A stretch of 64,000 bases of DNA from BQOK01 sp048388525 (GCF_048388525.1 NZ_DBGCTQ010000116.1:6893-70892), one strand, 5' to 3'. Shown: positions 25,985 through 34,291, counted from the first letter of the stretch. The notes: generated by a model not told the origin, from the sequence alone. Translations and numbers: made by a program.

Positions 25985-26592
25985 GTAATGTGATCGAGGC
26001 CTGCGGCGTCTTCTTCTTTTACGCGGTGGCGGCGGTATTTGCCCAAAACGCCGTGTTCAGCCGCGCACTGGGCGTATCGCGCCTGGTAAAGCTGGTCGAG
26101 GACTCGACCGTGGACACCCTGACCTTCGGCGGGCTGATGTGCCTGATCCAGCTGATTGCGGCGCCCCTGGCCCACTATGCCAACCGGTGGATCCAGCCGC
26201 TCCCGTTCCGGGGGGCGATCCGGCCGCTGGTGTTCGTGCTGTGCAGCACGGCGGCATTTTTGGTGGTGCTGGCGCTGGTGCTGCTGGTCTTTCGGCTGCA
26301 AAACGCAAAGCAGGTGGTGGCGGTGCTGCCCATGGCCACCTTTAACAGCGCGGTGATGGGCATGCTGCTGATCACCGCCACCCAGAGTTTTACCCTGCTG
26401 CAGACCCTGGGGTTTGCCCTGGGCAGCGGCGTGGGTTACATGATGGCGGTGGTGATCGTGACCGAGGGGCAGCGGAAGCTGCGCAGCCGGTCGGTGCCTG
26501 CGGCGTTCAAGGGGCTGCCCGTTACCCTTTTGTACATCGGGATCCTGTCGCTGGCGATCTACGGCTTCACCGGGCACAGGCCTTCCATCTGA
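25981..26592 (+). CDS. RnfA-like membrane protein without cluster cysteines
   Basis: 203 residues, about six helices. The first half has AQNAVFSRALGVSRLV where canonical RnfA has N-N-x-V-L-x-x-x-L-G-x-C-P (Cys to Ser). The second has LPMATFNSAVMGMLL in place of L-P-x-x-T-x-N-C-A-V-x-G (Cys to Ser). The C-terminal FKGLPVTLLYIGILSLAIYGF matches the RnfA end well. Starts in an ATGA overlap with the E-like gene. RnfA and RnfE normally form an inverted pair holding one [2Fe-2S]; here neither can as read. Confidence 0.72.
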   Translation: MSNVIEACGVFFFYAVAAVFAQNAVFSRALGVSRLVKLVEDSTVDTLTFGGLMCLIQLIAAPLAHYANRWIQPLPFRGAIRPLVFVLCSTAAFLVVLALVLLVFRLQNAKQVVAVLPMATFNSAVMGMLLITATQSFTLLQTLGFALGSGVGYMMAVVIVTEGQRKLRSRSVPAAFKGLPVTLLYIGILSLAIYGFTGHRPSI

Positions 26593-26629
26593 ACGGAACA
26601 CTGCAAAAACGAAAGGCGGCGAGGCGGTC

Positions 26630-27715
26630 ATGGCAAAAAGGCGCAAAAATCTGGGCAAGGTCAAGCGGTACCGGCGCAGTTTTTACTCGGGGCCCCAGCG
26701 GGCAAAGCGGATCGCCGGCGGCGCCGTGCTGTTGGCCGCGCTGTTTTTGGCGGGCTGGCTCATCGGCCCGGCGGTGATCGACTTCGGCACCAGCACCTGG
26801 TACCGGCTCAAACGCGGGGGCGAGCCCGCGCCCAGTTCGCAGCCGGCCGAGACCCCCGCGCCCCAGGCCACCGCCAGCCCGGAGCCGCCCCCCCAGGCCA
26901 CCCCGCAGCCCATGCAGGCTGTGGGCGAGGGCGGTTGGGCTTTTGTGGGAATCACCGGCGTCAGGGACGCCGACGCCGCGGCTGCCACAGCGCAGCAGCT
27001 GGCGCAGCAGGGCGTCAAATACGCCGTGCTGCCCTTAAAAGACAGCCAGGGGTATGTGTATTATCCCAGCGGGGCGCCGGCCGCCCAGGGCAGCATTGCG
27101 GCCACCACTTTTGACGCTGCGGCCGCCGCTGCGGCCCTGCGGGACGCGGGCATTACCCCGGTGGCGTCCATCTGCGCATTCCGCGACCCCATTGCGCCCA
27201 ACGCGAACCGCACCATGGCCGTGCGCTACCAGGACACCGACTACTTTTGGCTGGACGCCGCACGGGATGCGGGCGGCAAGCCCTGGCTGAACCCCTATTC
27301 GGACGAAGCTGTGGGCTACATCGGCGCGCTGATCGCCGAGGCGCGGGGTATGGGCTATGAACAGATCTGGCTCACCGGCGTGCAGTTCCCCGGCGTTGCA
27401 GGCCGCGACAAGGCAAACTTTGGCGATACCGGCGGCCTTTCCATGGGTGAGCGCCTGGCTCAGGTGCTCAGCACATGGCAGGAGGGCGGCGTGTGCTGGG
27501 TGGAGTACCCGCTGGAGGTGGCTGCCGCCGGCGCCGGGAGCCAGGTTCTGGGGGCTTCCCCCGCGGAGCTGGGAGTGAAGAATCTGGCGCTCAGGGCGGA
27601 CACGGCCCTGAGCGAAGAGGATTCCGACCGGCTTGCTGAAACGGTGCGGGCCGCCAAAGAGGGCGGCGTTTCCAATGTGGCCGTGGTGCAGGGCGACACG
27701 TTCGCCCTGCAGTAA
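26630..27715 (+). CDS. Putative glycoside hydrolase-like protein (DUF4015), membrane-anchored
   Basis: 361 residues. A basic N-terminus, one membrane helix (about 27-48) and a Pro/Ala/Thr-rich linker (about 65-98) lead to a TIM-barrel-like domain. That domain has VASICAFRDPIAPN, DYFWLDAARDAGGKPWLNPYS and YEQIWLTGVQFP, matching the putative glycoside hydrolase family DUF4015/PF13200. Presumed to act outside the membrane on a polysaccharide; no activity is established. It follows the Rnf-like trio by 37 bases in the same direction and may be co-transcribed. Confidence 0.78.
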   Translation: MAKRRKNLGKVKRYRRSFYSGPQRAKRIAGGAVLLAALFLAGWLIGPAVIDFGTSTWYRLKRGGEPAPSSQPAETPAPQATASPEPPPQATPQPMQAVGEGGWAFVGITGVRDADAAAATAQQLAQQGVKYAVLPLKDSQGYVYYPSGAPAAQGSIAATTFDAAAAAAALRDAGITPVASICAFRDPIAPNANRTMAVRYQDTDYFWLDAARDAGGKPWLNPYSDEAVGYIGALIAEARGMGYEQIWLTGVQFPGVAGRDKANFGDTGGLSMGERLAQVLSTWQEGGVCWVEYPLEVAAAGAGSQVLGASPAELGVKNLALRADTALSEEDSDRLAETVRAAKEGGVSNVAVVQGDTFALQ

Positions 27716-27735
27716 AAAGGGGAAGGGACCGGAAG

Positions 27736-29016
27736 ATGGAGCTTTGTTTTCAGCCTGGCCGCATTCTGCTGCCGGGTGAGGAGATCAGTGTGGAACAGTG
27801 GGCCTGCCTTGCCTGCGACCAGTATACCAGCCAGCCGGACTACTGGCAGGAGGCCGCAGCGCTGGCGGCGGGCGGCCCCAGCGCGCTGGACATCGTGCTG
27901 CCCGAGGTGTATCTGGACAAGGTGGACACGGCCGCCCGGATCGAAACCATTCACAAAAACATGGTCCACTGCCGCGAAACCGTGCTCACCCGGCAGGTGG
28001 AGGGCTATCTCTACCTGGAGCGCACCCTGCCCGGCGGCGCGGTGCGCCAGGGGCTTTTGGGGCTGGTGGATCTGGAACAATACGACTGGCGGCCCGGCGC
28101 GTCCTGCGCGGTGCGGCCCACCGAGGGCACGGTGCCCAGCCGCATTGCGCCGCGCCTTGCGGTGCGCCAGGGCGCATGCCTGGAAAGCCCCCATGTGATG
28201 ATGCTGGCCGACGATGACGGCTGCACCCTGGTGGAGCCGGTGGCGGCGGAAAAAGCGCGGCTGCGGCCGCTCTATTCCGGGCCGCTTGCCATGAACGGCG
28301 GCTCGGTGGCCGGTTGGGCGGTGGAGGACGAGGCGCTGATCGCCCGCATCGGCGCGGCGGTGCGGGCGCTGGGCAGCCAGGCCGTGTTTGACGCAAAATA
28401 TCCCCTGGCGGCGGGCGCGCCGCCGCTGACCCTCGCCTCGGGCGACGGCAACCACAGCCTTGCCACGGCCAAGGCCTATTGGGAGCAGCTGAAGCCGACC
28501 CTGAACGCCGGGCAGCGGGGCTGCCACCCGGCCCGGTTCTGCCTGGCCGAGGTGTGCAACCTGCACAGCCCCGCCATTGAGTTCGAGCCCATCCACCGGG
28601 TGGTGTTTGGGGTGCAGGGCCTCACCCTGCTGGCCGAGTTCAAGGCCTGGTGCGCTGCCCACGGCGCTGCGGCGGACGGGCCCGACGGCGAGCAGTGCCT
28701 GACCCTGGTGTATGGGGGGTGGCGGCGGCGGGTGCGGGTGAAAAACGCCCCGGCGGCGCTGGCGGTGGGCACGGTGGAGGCCTTTTTGGCCGACTACTTA
28801 ATGCTGCACCCGGCGGCTGCGGTGGATTACATTCACGGCGAAGAGGCGGTGGCCGAGCTGAGCGGGGGCGGAAACACCGGCATTTTACTGCCGGATTTTG
28901 AAAAGCGCGATCTGTTCCGGGGCGTGGTGCTGGGGGGCGTTCTGCCCCGCAAGACCTTCAGCATGGGCCACGCGCAGGACAAGCGTTATTACCTGGAATG
29001 CCGGGCCATTGTATAG
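27736..29016 (+). CDS. DUF1015 family protein
   Basis: 426 residues, cytoplasmic, no signal. The family is recognised by the LASGDGNHSLATAKAYW segment (about 235-250) and the conserved N-terminal Y-T-S-Q-P-D-Y-W block. It is also supported by the FSMGHAQDKRYYLECR ending. DUF1015 proteins are widespread in anaerobes and distantly ParB/Srx-like; no firm function is known to me. Starts at ATG 27736 behind AAAAGGGGAAGGG, 20 bases after the preceding gene. Confidence 0.85.
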   Translation: MELCFQPGRILLPGEEISVEQWACLACDQYTSQPDYWQEAAALAAGGPSALDIVLPEVYLDKVDTAARIETIHKNMVHCRETVLTRQVEGYLYLERTLPGGAVRQGLLGLVDLEQYDWRPGASCAVRPTEGTVPSRIAPRLAVRQGACLESPHVMMLADDDGCTLVEPVAAEKARLRPLYSGPLAMNGGSVAGWAVEDEALIARIGAAVRALGSQAVFDAKYPLAAGAPPLTLASGDGNHSLATAKAYWEQLKPTLNAGQRGCHPARFCLAEVCNLHSPAIEFEPIHRVVFGVQGLTLLAEFKAWCAAHGAAADGPDGEQCLTLVYGGWRRRVRVKNAPAALAVGTVEAFLADYLMLHPAAAVDYIHGEEAVAELSGGGNTGILLPDFEKRDLFRGVVLGGVLPRKTFSMGHAQDKRYYLECRAIV

Positions 29017-29040
29017 CCCCGGCAGAATATTTGGAGGATT

Positions 29041-30741
29041 ATGGATTTCAGCGAATTGAAACTGGCCCGCCCCCTGCTCAAGGCAGTGGCAGAGCAGGGC
29101 TACGAAACGCCCTCTCCCATTCAGGAGAAGGCCATCCCCCCGGTGCTGGAGGGGCGAGACCTGTTGGGCTGCGCCCAGACCGGCACCGGCAAGACGGCGG
29201 CCTTTGCGCTGCCCATTCTGCAGCGGCTCGCTGCGGGCCACCCGAATCACAAGGGGGTGCGGGCGCTCATTCTGACGCCCACCCGCGAGCTGGCGCTGCA
29301 GATCGACGAGTGCTTTGAAAATTACGGCAGATACGTGAACGTGAGCCATGCTGTGATTTTTGGCGGGGTGGGGCAGGCGCCCCAGGTGGCGGCGCTGGGC
29401 CGCGGGGTGGAGGTGCTCACCGCCTGCCCGGGCCGCCTGAACGATCTGATCGGCCAGGGCTTTGTGGATCTTGCGCACCTGGAGGTGTTTGTGCTGGACG
29501 AGGCCGACCGCATGCTGGACATGGGCTTTGTGCACGATGTGAAGCGGGTCATCAAGCACCTGCCCGCCCAGCGGCAGAACCTTTTGTTCAGCGCCACCAT
29601 GCCCAAAGAGATCGAGCAATTGGCGGGCAGCATTTTAAAGCGGCCTGTGAGCGTGAAGGTGGATCCGCCCGCCAGCACGGTGGACAAGATCCGCCAGAGC
29701 CTTTATTTTGTGGAAAAAGCCGACAAGAAGCGCCTGTTGGCCTTTTTGCTGGCAGACCCGGAGGTGAAAAACGCCCTGGTGTTCAGCCGCACCAAGCATG
29801 GGGCCAACGCCATCGCCGCCTTTTTGATAAAACAAGGGGTGGGCGCGGCGGCCATTCACGGCAACAAGAGCCAGTCCGCCCGGGTGGCGGCCCTGGAGAG
29901 CTTTAAAGCCGGAAGGATCAAGGCCCTGGTCGCAACCGACATTGCGGCCCGCGGCATCGACATCAGCGAACTGACCCATGTGTTCCAGCTGGACCTGCCG
30001 GAGGTACCCGAAACCTACGTGCACCGCATCGGCCGCACCGGCCGCGCCGGGGCCGAGGGCACGGCCGTGAGCTTTTGCAGCGCGGAGGAGAGGGAATACC
30101 TGCAGGGGATTGAGAAGCTGATCAAAAAAAAGATCCCGGTGGTACAGGACCACCCCTGTGCCCCCGGCGCCCCGCGCCCGGCACAGGAAGAGGAGCAGGA
30201 AAGGGAGCCCCGGCAGGCCGCGCGCCCCGCGCAGCCGAAAAAGGAGCAGAGTGCCCGGCGGGCGGGGCAAAATGAGCGCCCGCAGATTGTAAAAGGGGAG
30301 GAACCAACGATGGAAGAAAAGCAAAACCAGCCGGGCGAGGGCCTTTCGGCCAGTGCCAAGCGCCGCCGCCGGCGCCGCCGGGCCACGGGCAAGCCCGCGG
30401 GCGCACCGGCCGCCGCGGCGCAGCAGCCCGCGCCCGGGCAGGGAGCAAAGCAGGCCGCGCCCCAGCGCCAGACGCAAAAGCCTGCCCGTGCCGAGCGCCC
30501 GGCCCCGCCCCAGAAGGCACAGCCGCGCGGCCCCGAGCGCGGCGGCAAAAACGAGCGCCGGGCCCTCCGGCCCGAGCCCCGGCATGGGGCGGCCTCCGCG
30601 CCGCCTGCGGGCAGCGAGGACCCGGGCCTTTTGCTGATCTCGCCCAAGGCCCCCGCCCAAAAGTTTTCGAGCTTTGAGGAGTATATGCAGAATCGGGGCG
30701 GCCCCGGCGGCCCCATCCCGGACGGGAATGGCGAAGAATGA
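29041..30741 (+). CDS. DEAD-box RNA helicase
   Basis: 566 residues. ATP-dependent RNA unwinding. The motifs are complete: Q motif (Y-E-T-P-S-P-I-Q), AQTGTGKT (Walker A), PTRELALQ, DEADRMLDMGF (II), SATMP (III), ATDIAARGID (V) and HRIGRTGRAG (VI). After about residue 360 comes a long disordered extension of about 200 residues, rich in Pro, Ala, Gln, Arg and Lys, probably an RNA-binding tail. RhlE/CshA-like. GGAGGATT precedes the ATG. It overlaps the downstream methyltransferase by 4 bases. Confidence 0.93.
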   Translation: MDFSELKLARPLLKAVAEQGYETPSPIQEKAIPPVLEGRDLLGCAQTGTGKTAAFALPILQRLAAGHPNHKGVRALILTPTRELALQIDECFENYGRYVNVSHAVIFGGVGQAPQVAALGRGVEVLTACPGRLNDLIGQGFVDLAHLEVFVLDEADRMLDMGFVHDVKRVIKHLPAQRQNLLFSATMPKEIEQLAGSILKRPVSVKVDPPASTVDKIRQSLYFVEKADKKRLLAFLLADPEVKNALVFSRTKHGANAIAAFLIKQGVGAAAIHGNKSQSARVAALESFKAGRIKALVATDIAARGIDISELTHVFQLDLPEVPETYVHRIGRTGRAGAEGTAVSFCSAEEREYLQGIEKLIKKKIPVVQDHPCAPGAPRPAQEEEQEREPRQAARPAQPKKEQSARRAGQNERPQIVKGEEPTMEEKQNQPGEGLSASAKRRRRRRRATGKPAGAPAAAAQQPAPGQGAKQAAPQRQTQKPARAERPAPPQKAQPRGPERGGKNERRALRPEPRHGAASAPPAGSEDPGLLLISPKAPAQKFSSFEEYMQNRGGPGGPIPDGNGEE

Positions 30742-31574
30742 ACCGGTCGGCTTTTTGCTGCCCGGTATGCGGCGGCGCGCTGGCCCACACGGGCGGCGCG
30801 CTGCGCTGCTGTAAAGGGCACAGCTTCGATCTGGCAAAGGAGGGGTATGCGCATCTTCTGCCCGCCAGCCGCATGCGCAGCAAAGCCCCGGGCGACAGCA
30901 AAGAGATGGTGGCGGCCCGCCATACCTTTTTGCAGAGTGGGGCTTATGCCCCTTTTGCAGAGGCCTTGGCCGGCCTGTGCGCCGCGGCCCCGGCAGCGGG
31001 CAAAGAACTGCACATTCTGGACGCGGGCTGCGGCGAGGGCTACTATGACGCGGCGGTGTGCGCCGCGCTGACTGGCGCGGGCCGGCTGTTTTGCCTTGCC
31101 GGGTGGGACATTGCAAAGCCCGCCGTGCGCCTGGCCGCGAAGCGGGGCCTGGCCTGCGCCGAGTTTGCCGTGGCCAGCAGCTTTGCCGCACCTGTGGCGG
31201 GCGGCTGGGCGGATCTGGTGCTGAATGTGTTTTCGCCTTTTGCGCGCAGTGAGTTTTTGCGCTGCCTTGCCCCGGGCGGCCGCCTTATCTATGCGGTGCC
31301 CACCGCGGACCACCTGATGGGGCTGAAGGCGGTGTTGTACGACCGGCCTTATGAGAACCCGCTCCGGCAGATCGGGTACGAGGGTTTTATTCAGACAGGG
31401 GAACAGGAGGTAAAGGCGCAGCTGCGTGCCGAGGGCGCGCAGGTACAGGCCCTGTTTGCCATGACCCCTTATTACTGGAAGACCCCGGCAGACGGCGCCG
31501 CCCGCCTGGCACGGCAAACGGTGCTGGAAACCCCCATCGGCTTCCGGTTTTTGGTGTTTCAAAAGCAGAACTGA
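30738..31574 (+). CDS. 23S rRNA (guanine-N1)-methyltransferase, RlmA/TlrB family
   Basis: 278 residues. An N-terminal zinc ribbon (FCCPVCGG, then CCKGHSFD) precedes YAHLLP and MRSKAPGDSKEM, both RlmA/TlrB hallmarks. A Rossmann methyltransferase domain follows, with ILDAGCGEGYYDAA (SAM loop), then the VLNVFSPFARSEF and LAPGGRLIYAVP blocks. Family members methylate 23S rRNA at G745 or G748, the latter linked to tylosin-type resistance; which base applies here cannot be told. ATGA overlap with the helicase suggests translational coupling in ribosome biogenesis. Confidence 0.85.
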   Translation: MNRSAFCCPVCGGALAHTGGALRCCKGHSFDLAKEGYAHLLPASRMRSKAPGDSKEMVAARHTFLQSGAYAPFAEALAGLCAAAPAAGKELHILDAGCGEGYYDAAVCAALTGAGRLFCLAGWDIAKPAVRLAAKRGLACAEFAVASSFAAPVAGGWADLVLNVFSPFARSEFLRCLAPGGRLIYAVPTADHLMGLKAVLYDRPYENPLRQIGYEGFIQTGEQEVKAQLRAEGAQVQALFAMTPYYWKTPADGAARLARQTVLETPIGFRFLVFQKQN

Positions 31575-31582
31575 AGCGTGAT

Positions 31583-31624
31583 ACAGAGCGCCCCCCGGAG
31601 CCATGGCTCCGGGGGGCGCTCTGT
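31583..31624. terminator. Bidirectional terminator hairpin
   Basis: Perfect 20-base stem (31583-31602 / 31605-31624) between convergent genes. T tracts are poor on both sides. Confidence 0.7.
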
Positions 31625-31645
31625 GCGGTACAGGCGAGGGTGGGA

Positions 31646-32506
31646 TCAGCCCTTTGCCTTGGACACGGGCAGCCAGACCTGGCTGCGGTAGCCGGCCGCG
31701 CTTTGATCACCCTCAAAATACAGCTCAATGTCCGGGGCGCTTGCGTATTCGTAGCCGGAGGTGGGCAGCCACTCGGAAAAAATACGCTTTTGCAGCGTCT
31801 GCATCGCGCCCGGCAGCGGGCCCACACAATCGAAGATCGCCCAGGTGGCGGCGGGGATCTCGAAGGAAAAGAGGTCTTCGGGCGCGGGCTGGGAGGAAGC
31901 GGCGGCGATATAGTAATCGAACGCCTGACCATCGGCGATGCTGCACACCCCCAAAATGCCTTTGGGTTCGCCGTCCATCAATGCGCACAGGCGGGGGATC
32001 AGGCCGGCCTTTGCCGCCTGGGCCCACTGGCCGGGAATTTGGGCAAAGCCCTGAGCCTGGCCCCCTGTAAAGCTTGTTTTGCTGCCCACAATGCGGATGA
32101 CGGGCTTTTTTTCAATGCGGTATTCCATTTCTACCTCTCCTTTGATGGTGATTTGGAAGCTGATGGGAGGGCAGGCTTTTACCACGGCGCCCCCGCTGCC
32201 CGCCCGGGAGGGCGGCAGGCCGTGCACAGCCTGGAACGCCCGGTTAAAGGCGGTGGGGGAATTGTAGCCGTATTTCAGCGCCACGTCCAGCACGCGTTCG
32301 CCCGCCTGCAGATCGGCCGCTGCACGGCTCATGCGCCGGCGGCGGATGTACTCTGCCAGCGGCAGATCTGCAATATAGGAGAACATGCGCTGAAAATGAA
32401 AAGGCGAGCAGCAGGCAATGCGCGCGGCTTGTTCCAGCTTGATCTGCCCGTCGAGGTTCGCCTCGATGTATTCCAGGGCGCGGTTCATGCGGTTCAGCCA
32501 GTCCAT
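31646..32506 (-). CDS. AraC-family regulator with GyrI-like effector domain
   Basis: 286 residues. The N-terminal AraC HTH pair (about 8-105) has ARIACCSPFHFQRMF and YIRRRRMSRAAADL, then ALKYGYNSPTAFNRAFQAVHG. The C-terminal GyrI-like/Bacterial transcription activator effector-binding domain (about 125-286) starts VEMEYRIEKKPVIRIVGSK. Family members such as Rob/SoxS-like and BmrR-like proteins bind small hydrophobic compounds and control efflux genes. No efflux gene is adjacent, so the target is unknown. Confidence 0.88.
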   Translation of the reverse strand: MDWLNRMNRALEYIEANLDGQIKLEQAARIACCSPFHFQRMFSYIADLPLAEYIRRRRMSRAAADLQAGERVLDVALKYGYNSPTAFNRAFQAVHGLPPSRAGSGGAVVKACPPISFQITIKGEVEMEYRIEKKPVIRIVGSKTSFTGGQAQGFAQIPGQWAQAAKAGLIPRLCALMDGEPKGILGVCSIADGQAFDYYIAAASSQPAPEDLFSFEIPAATWAIFDCVGPLPGAMQTLQKRIFSEWLPTSGYEYASAPDIELYFEGDQSAAGYRSQVWLPVSKAKG

Positions 32507-32636
32507 CTCATCAGCTCCTTACAGCTCCAGAATACCACCTGAAAAGGGATCCGTCCTCTCTTTTCCTGCCCGGAAAAGAGAGCTGTGTTTTTTAAGTATA
32601 GCCCACGGTGAGCCCCGGGCGCAAGCGAAAAAGAGA

Positions 32637-32669
32637 CGCCCCCAAAGCAGGACATGCTTCGGGGGCGCC
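32637..32669 (-). terminator. Leftward terminator
   Basis: On the minus strand cgcccccgaagca pairs with tgctttgggggcg (one G-U), followed by a T-rich stretch. It lies just past the stop of the 51-residue gene. Confidence 0.75.
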
Positions 32670-32673
32670 GCCT

Positions 32674-32829
32674 TTAAAGATCGTCCGCGTCCTGCACGGG
32701 CACGGCGTCTGCCTCGTCGGCCGGAACGCCGGTATAGCTGCCAAGGGGGTCGTTGTGGGCGGGGCGGGCGGCCTCCACCACCTGGCGCACCATATGAGGC
32801 AGCGCATCCAGTTCGGGGTGCTTTTCCAT
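32674..32829 (-). CDS. Small conserved-looking 51-residue protein
   Basis: 51 residues, beginning MEKHPELDALPHMVRQVVEAA and ending in an acidic tail, VPVQDADDL. The middle has DPLGSYTGVP. It is strongly supported as a gene: AAGGAGGGTGA sits 10 bases before the ATG and a terminator follows the stop. I recall similar tiny proteins with the P-L-G-S-Y-T-G core in clostridia but know no function. No cysteines, no membrane segment; a helix then a disordered acidic end. Divergent from the LCP-like gene. Confidence 0.7.
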   Translation of the reverse strand: MEKHPELDALPHMVRQVVEAARPAHNDPLGSYTGVPADEADAVPVQDADDL

Positions 32830-32849
32830 TTTCGTTCACCCTCCTTTAC

Positions 32850-32884
32850 GCATATAAGGTTTGCGATCGGACCATGCTATATGC
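32850..32884. promoter_or_regulatory. Divergent control region with inverted GCATATA/TATATGC
   Basis: GCATATA (32850-32856) and TATATGC (32878-32884) form an inverted repeat between the 51-residue gene and the LCP-like gene. Each copy is placed where a -10 could serve one direction. Could be paired promoters or an operator. Confidence 0.35.
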
Positions 32885-32916
32885 GCCACATCACTTGGAA
32901 AAAGGAGGGGAGGCCC

Positions 32917-34107
32917 ATGCGAAAAAGCGGGGCGAAAGCGTTTTGGCTGTCGTTTTTTTTGACGCTGGCCATTCTGCTGCCGCTGTTGGGCGGGCTGATC
33001 TTTTATTCTGGCTGGCAGGGGGGCCAGGCGCGGCAGGCGGAAAAAAGCCAGAGCGGGGTGCCCTTGGGCGGGCCCGGGGCTGAGACCGATCTCACCGTGC
33101 TGGTAACGGTGGCCGCGGAAAAGCCGGGCTTTGTGTTGGTGCGCCTGGATGCGCAGAATGGGGTGCTTCACCTGTGCCCGGTGCCTGCCGAGAGCGTTCT
33201 TTTGGCGCCGGGCGGCACGGTGCTGCTGGCCGACAGCTATTCCAGCGCAGGCCCGGCCCGGGCGGCGGCGCTGCTGGCCGCTACCCTGAACATCCGCATT
33301 GACAAATACCTGGCCGTCACGCCGGACACGCTGGGCAAGTTGTGGGGGCAGCTGGAACCGCCCCGGGTGAACCTGACCGGCCTGCTGGACCAGGAGGCGC
33401 TTGCGGCCCTGGGGCTGGAAGCAGACCCTGTGCTGAGCCTGCCGCCGGCCGAGGCAAACGCCTTTATAACGGGGCTGGGTCTGCCGCCCGCCCGCGCGGC
33501 ACGGGTGCGTGCGGCGGTTTGGGACGCCGCGCTGCGCCAGCAGCTGGACAACCTGGCCGACACCCTGCCCGCAGGGCTGCGCAAAAACAGCGGCAGCCTG
33601 CTTACCGACCTCACCGCCGCGGACTTTTACACCTTGGAAAACACCTTCCGCTGGCTGGCAAAAAAGCAGGCCCAGGTGCAGGCCGAGCCGGTGGCCGGCC
33701 GGTACGACCAGCAGGCGCAACGGTACGAATTCGGAGAAGACAGTATTGCTTTTGCCAAACTGCGGTTTGTGCCCGCCGAGGGTCAAACCGCCGAAAAACC
33801 TCTCTACGCCACGCCGCAGCCGGTGACCGACCCGCTGGAAGGGCAGCAGGGCGCCGCCGCCTCGCCGGCCCCCACGGCGGCAGGGAGCGGAACGCCCGCC
33901 CCGCAAACCCCGCTGCCCACGCCGGACGCCCGGCAGGCGGGCGGCGCCGAGCCCCCGGCCAGCGCCCCGCCGCCAGGAGGAGCGTCGCCCACACCGCCGG
34001 CCAGCCTGTCCACGGCGGGCGGTGAGGGGCAGCAGGGGCAAAGCGGCTCCACGGCTATACCTTCCCTTCCGCCGCAGCATGCGGCCCCTGCGGGAAGCCT
34101 GGAATAA
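32917..34107 (+). CDS. Divergent LytR-CpsA-Psr (LCP)-like membrane protein
   Basis: 396 residues. An N-terminal membrane helix (about 9-32) precedes an extracellular domain. FVLVRLDAQNGVLHLCPVPAES, then GGTVLLADSYSSAGPARAAALLAATLNIRIDKYLAV, follows the LCP fold order. LCP enzymes attach wall polymers to peptidoglycan, but the catalytic strand I-P-R-D-T reads VPAES here, so the Arg and Asp are missing and it may be inactive. The last 120 residues are a Pro/Ala/Gly/Thr-rich disordered tail. ATG 32917 follows AAAGGAGGGG. The fold assignment is by eye. Confidence 0.55.
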   Translation: MRKSGAKAFWLSFFLTLAILLPLLGGLIFYSGWQGGQARQAEKSQSGVPLGGPGAETDLTVLVTVAAEKPGFVLVRLDAQNGVLHLCPVPAESVLLAPGGTVLLADSYSSAGPARAAALLAATLNIRIDKYLAVTPDTLGKLWGQLEPPRVNLTGLLDQEALAALGLEADPVLSLPPAEANAFITGLGLPPARAARVRAAVWDAALRQQLDNLADTLPAGLRKNSGSLLTDLTAADFYTLENTFRWLAKKQAQVQAEPVAGRYDQQAQRYEFGEDSIAFAKLRFVPAEGQTAEKPLYATPQPVTDPLEGQQGAAASPAPTAAGSGTPAPQTPLPTPDARQAGGAEPPASAPPPGGASPTPPASLSTAGGEGQQGQSGSTAIPSLPPQHAAPAGSLE

Positions 34108-34152
34108 AAACAGCGGCCCGCCCGGGATCATCCCGGGCGGGCCGCTGTTTTT
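34106..34152 (+). terminator. Rho-independent terminator
   Basis: Perfect 22-base stem (34106-34127 / 34131-34152) with TCA loop and five Ts closing the right arm. Core sequence shared with the hairpin at 9069-9114. Confidence 0.88.
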
Positions 34153-34291
34153 ATGCAACGCCCAACAAAAAGCCGTAAAATTTTTATGTTTTTCGGTAGA
34201 TTAAAGCTATTTTGGCGGCGCCCGGCGCAGGCAGCGGAAGATGTTTACATTACTGGTGAGAATTCGGGCACAAAGCCCCGCTCCACTTTTT

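Noticed and set aside
24334..26592. A functional ion-pumping Rnf complex
   Set aside because: RnfB, RnfC and RnfG are not adjacent, and the cluster cysteines and flavin motif appear replaced, so electron transport is not supported.
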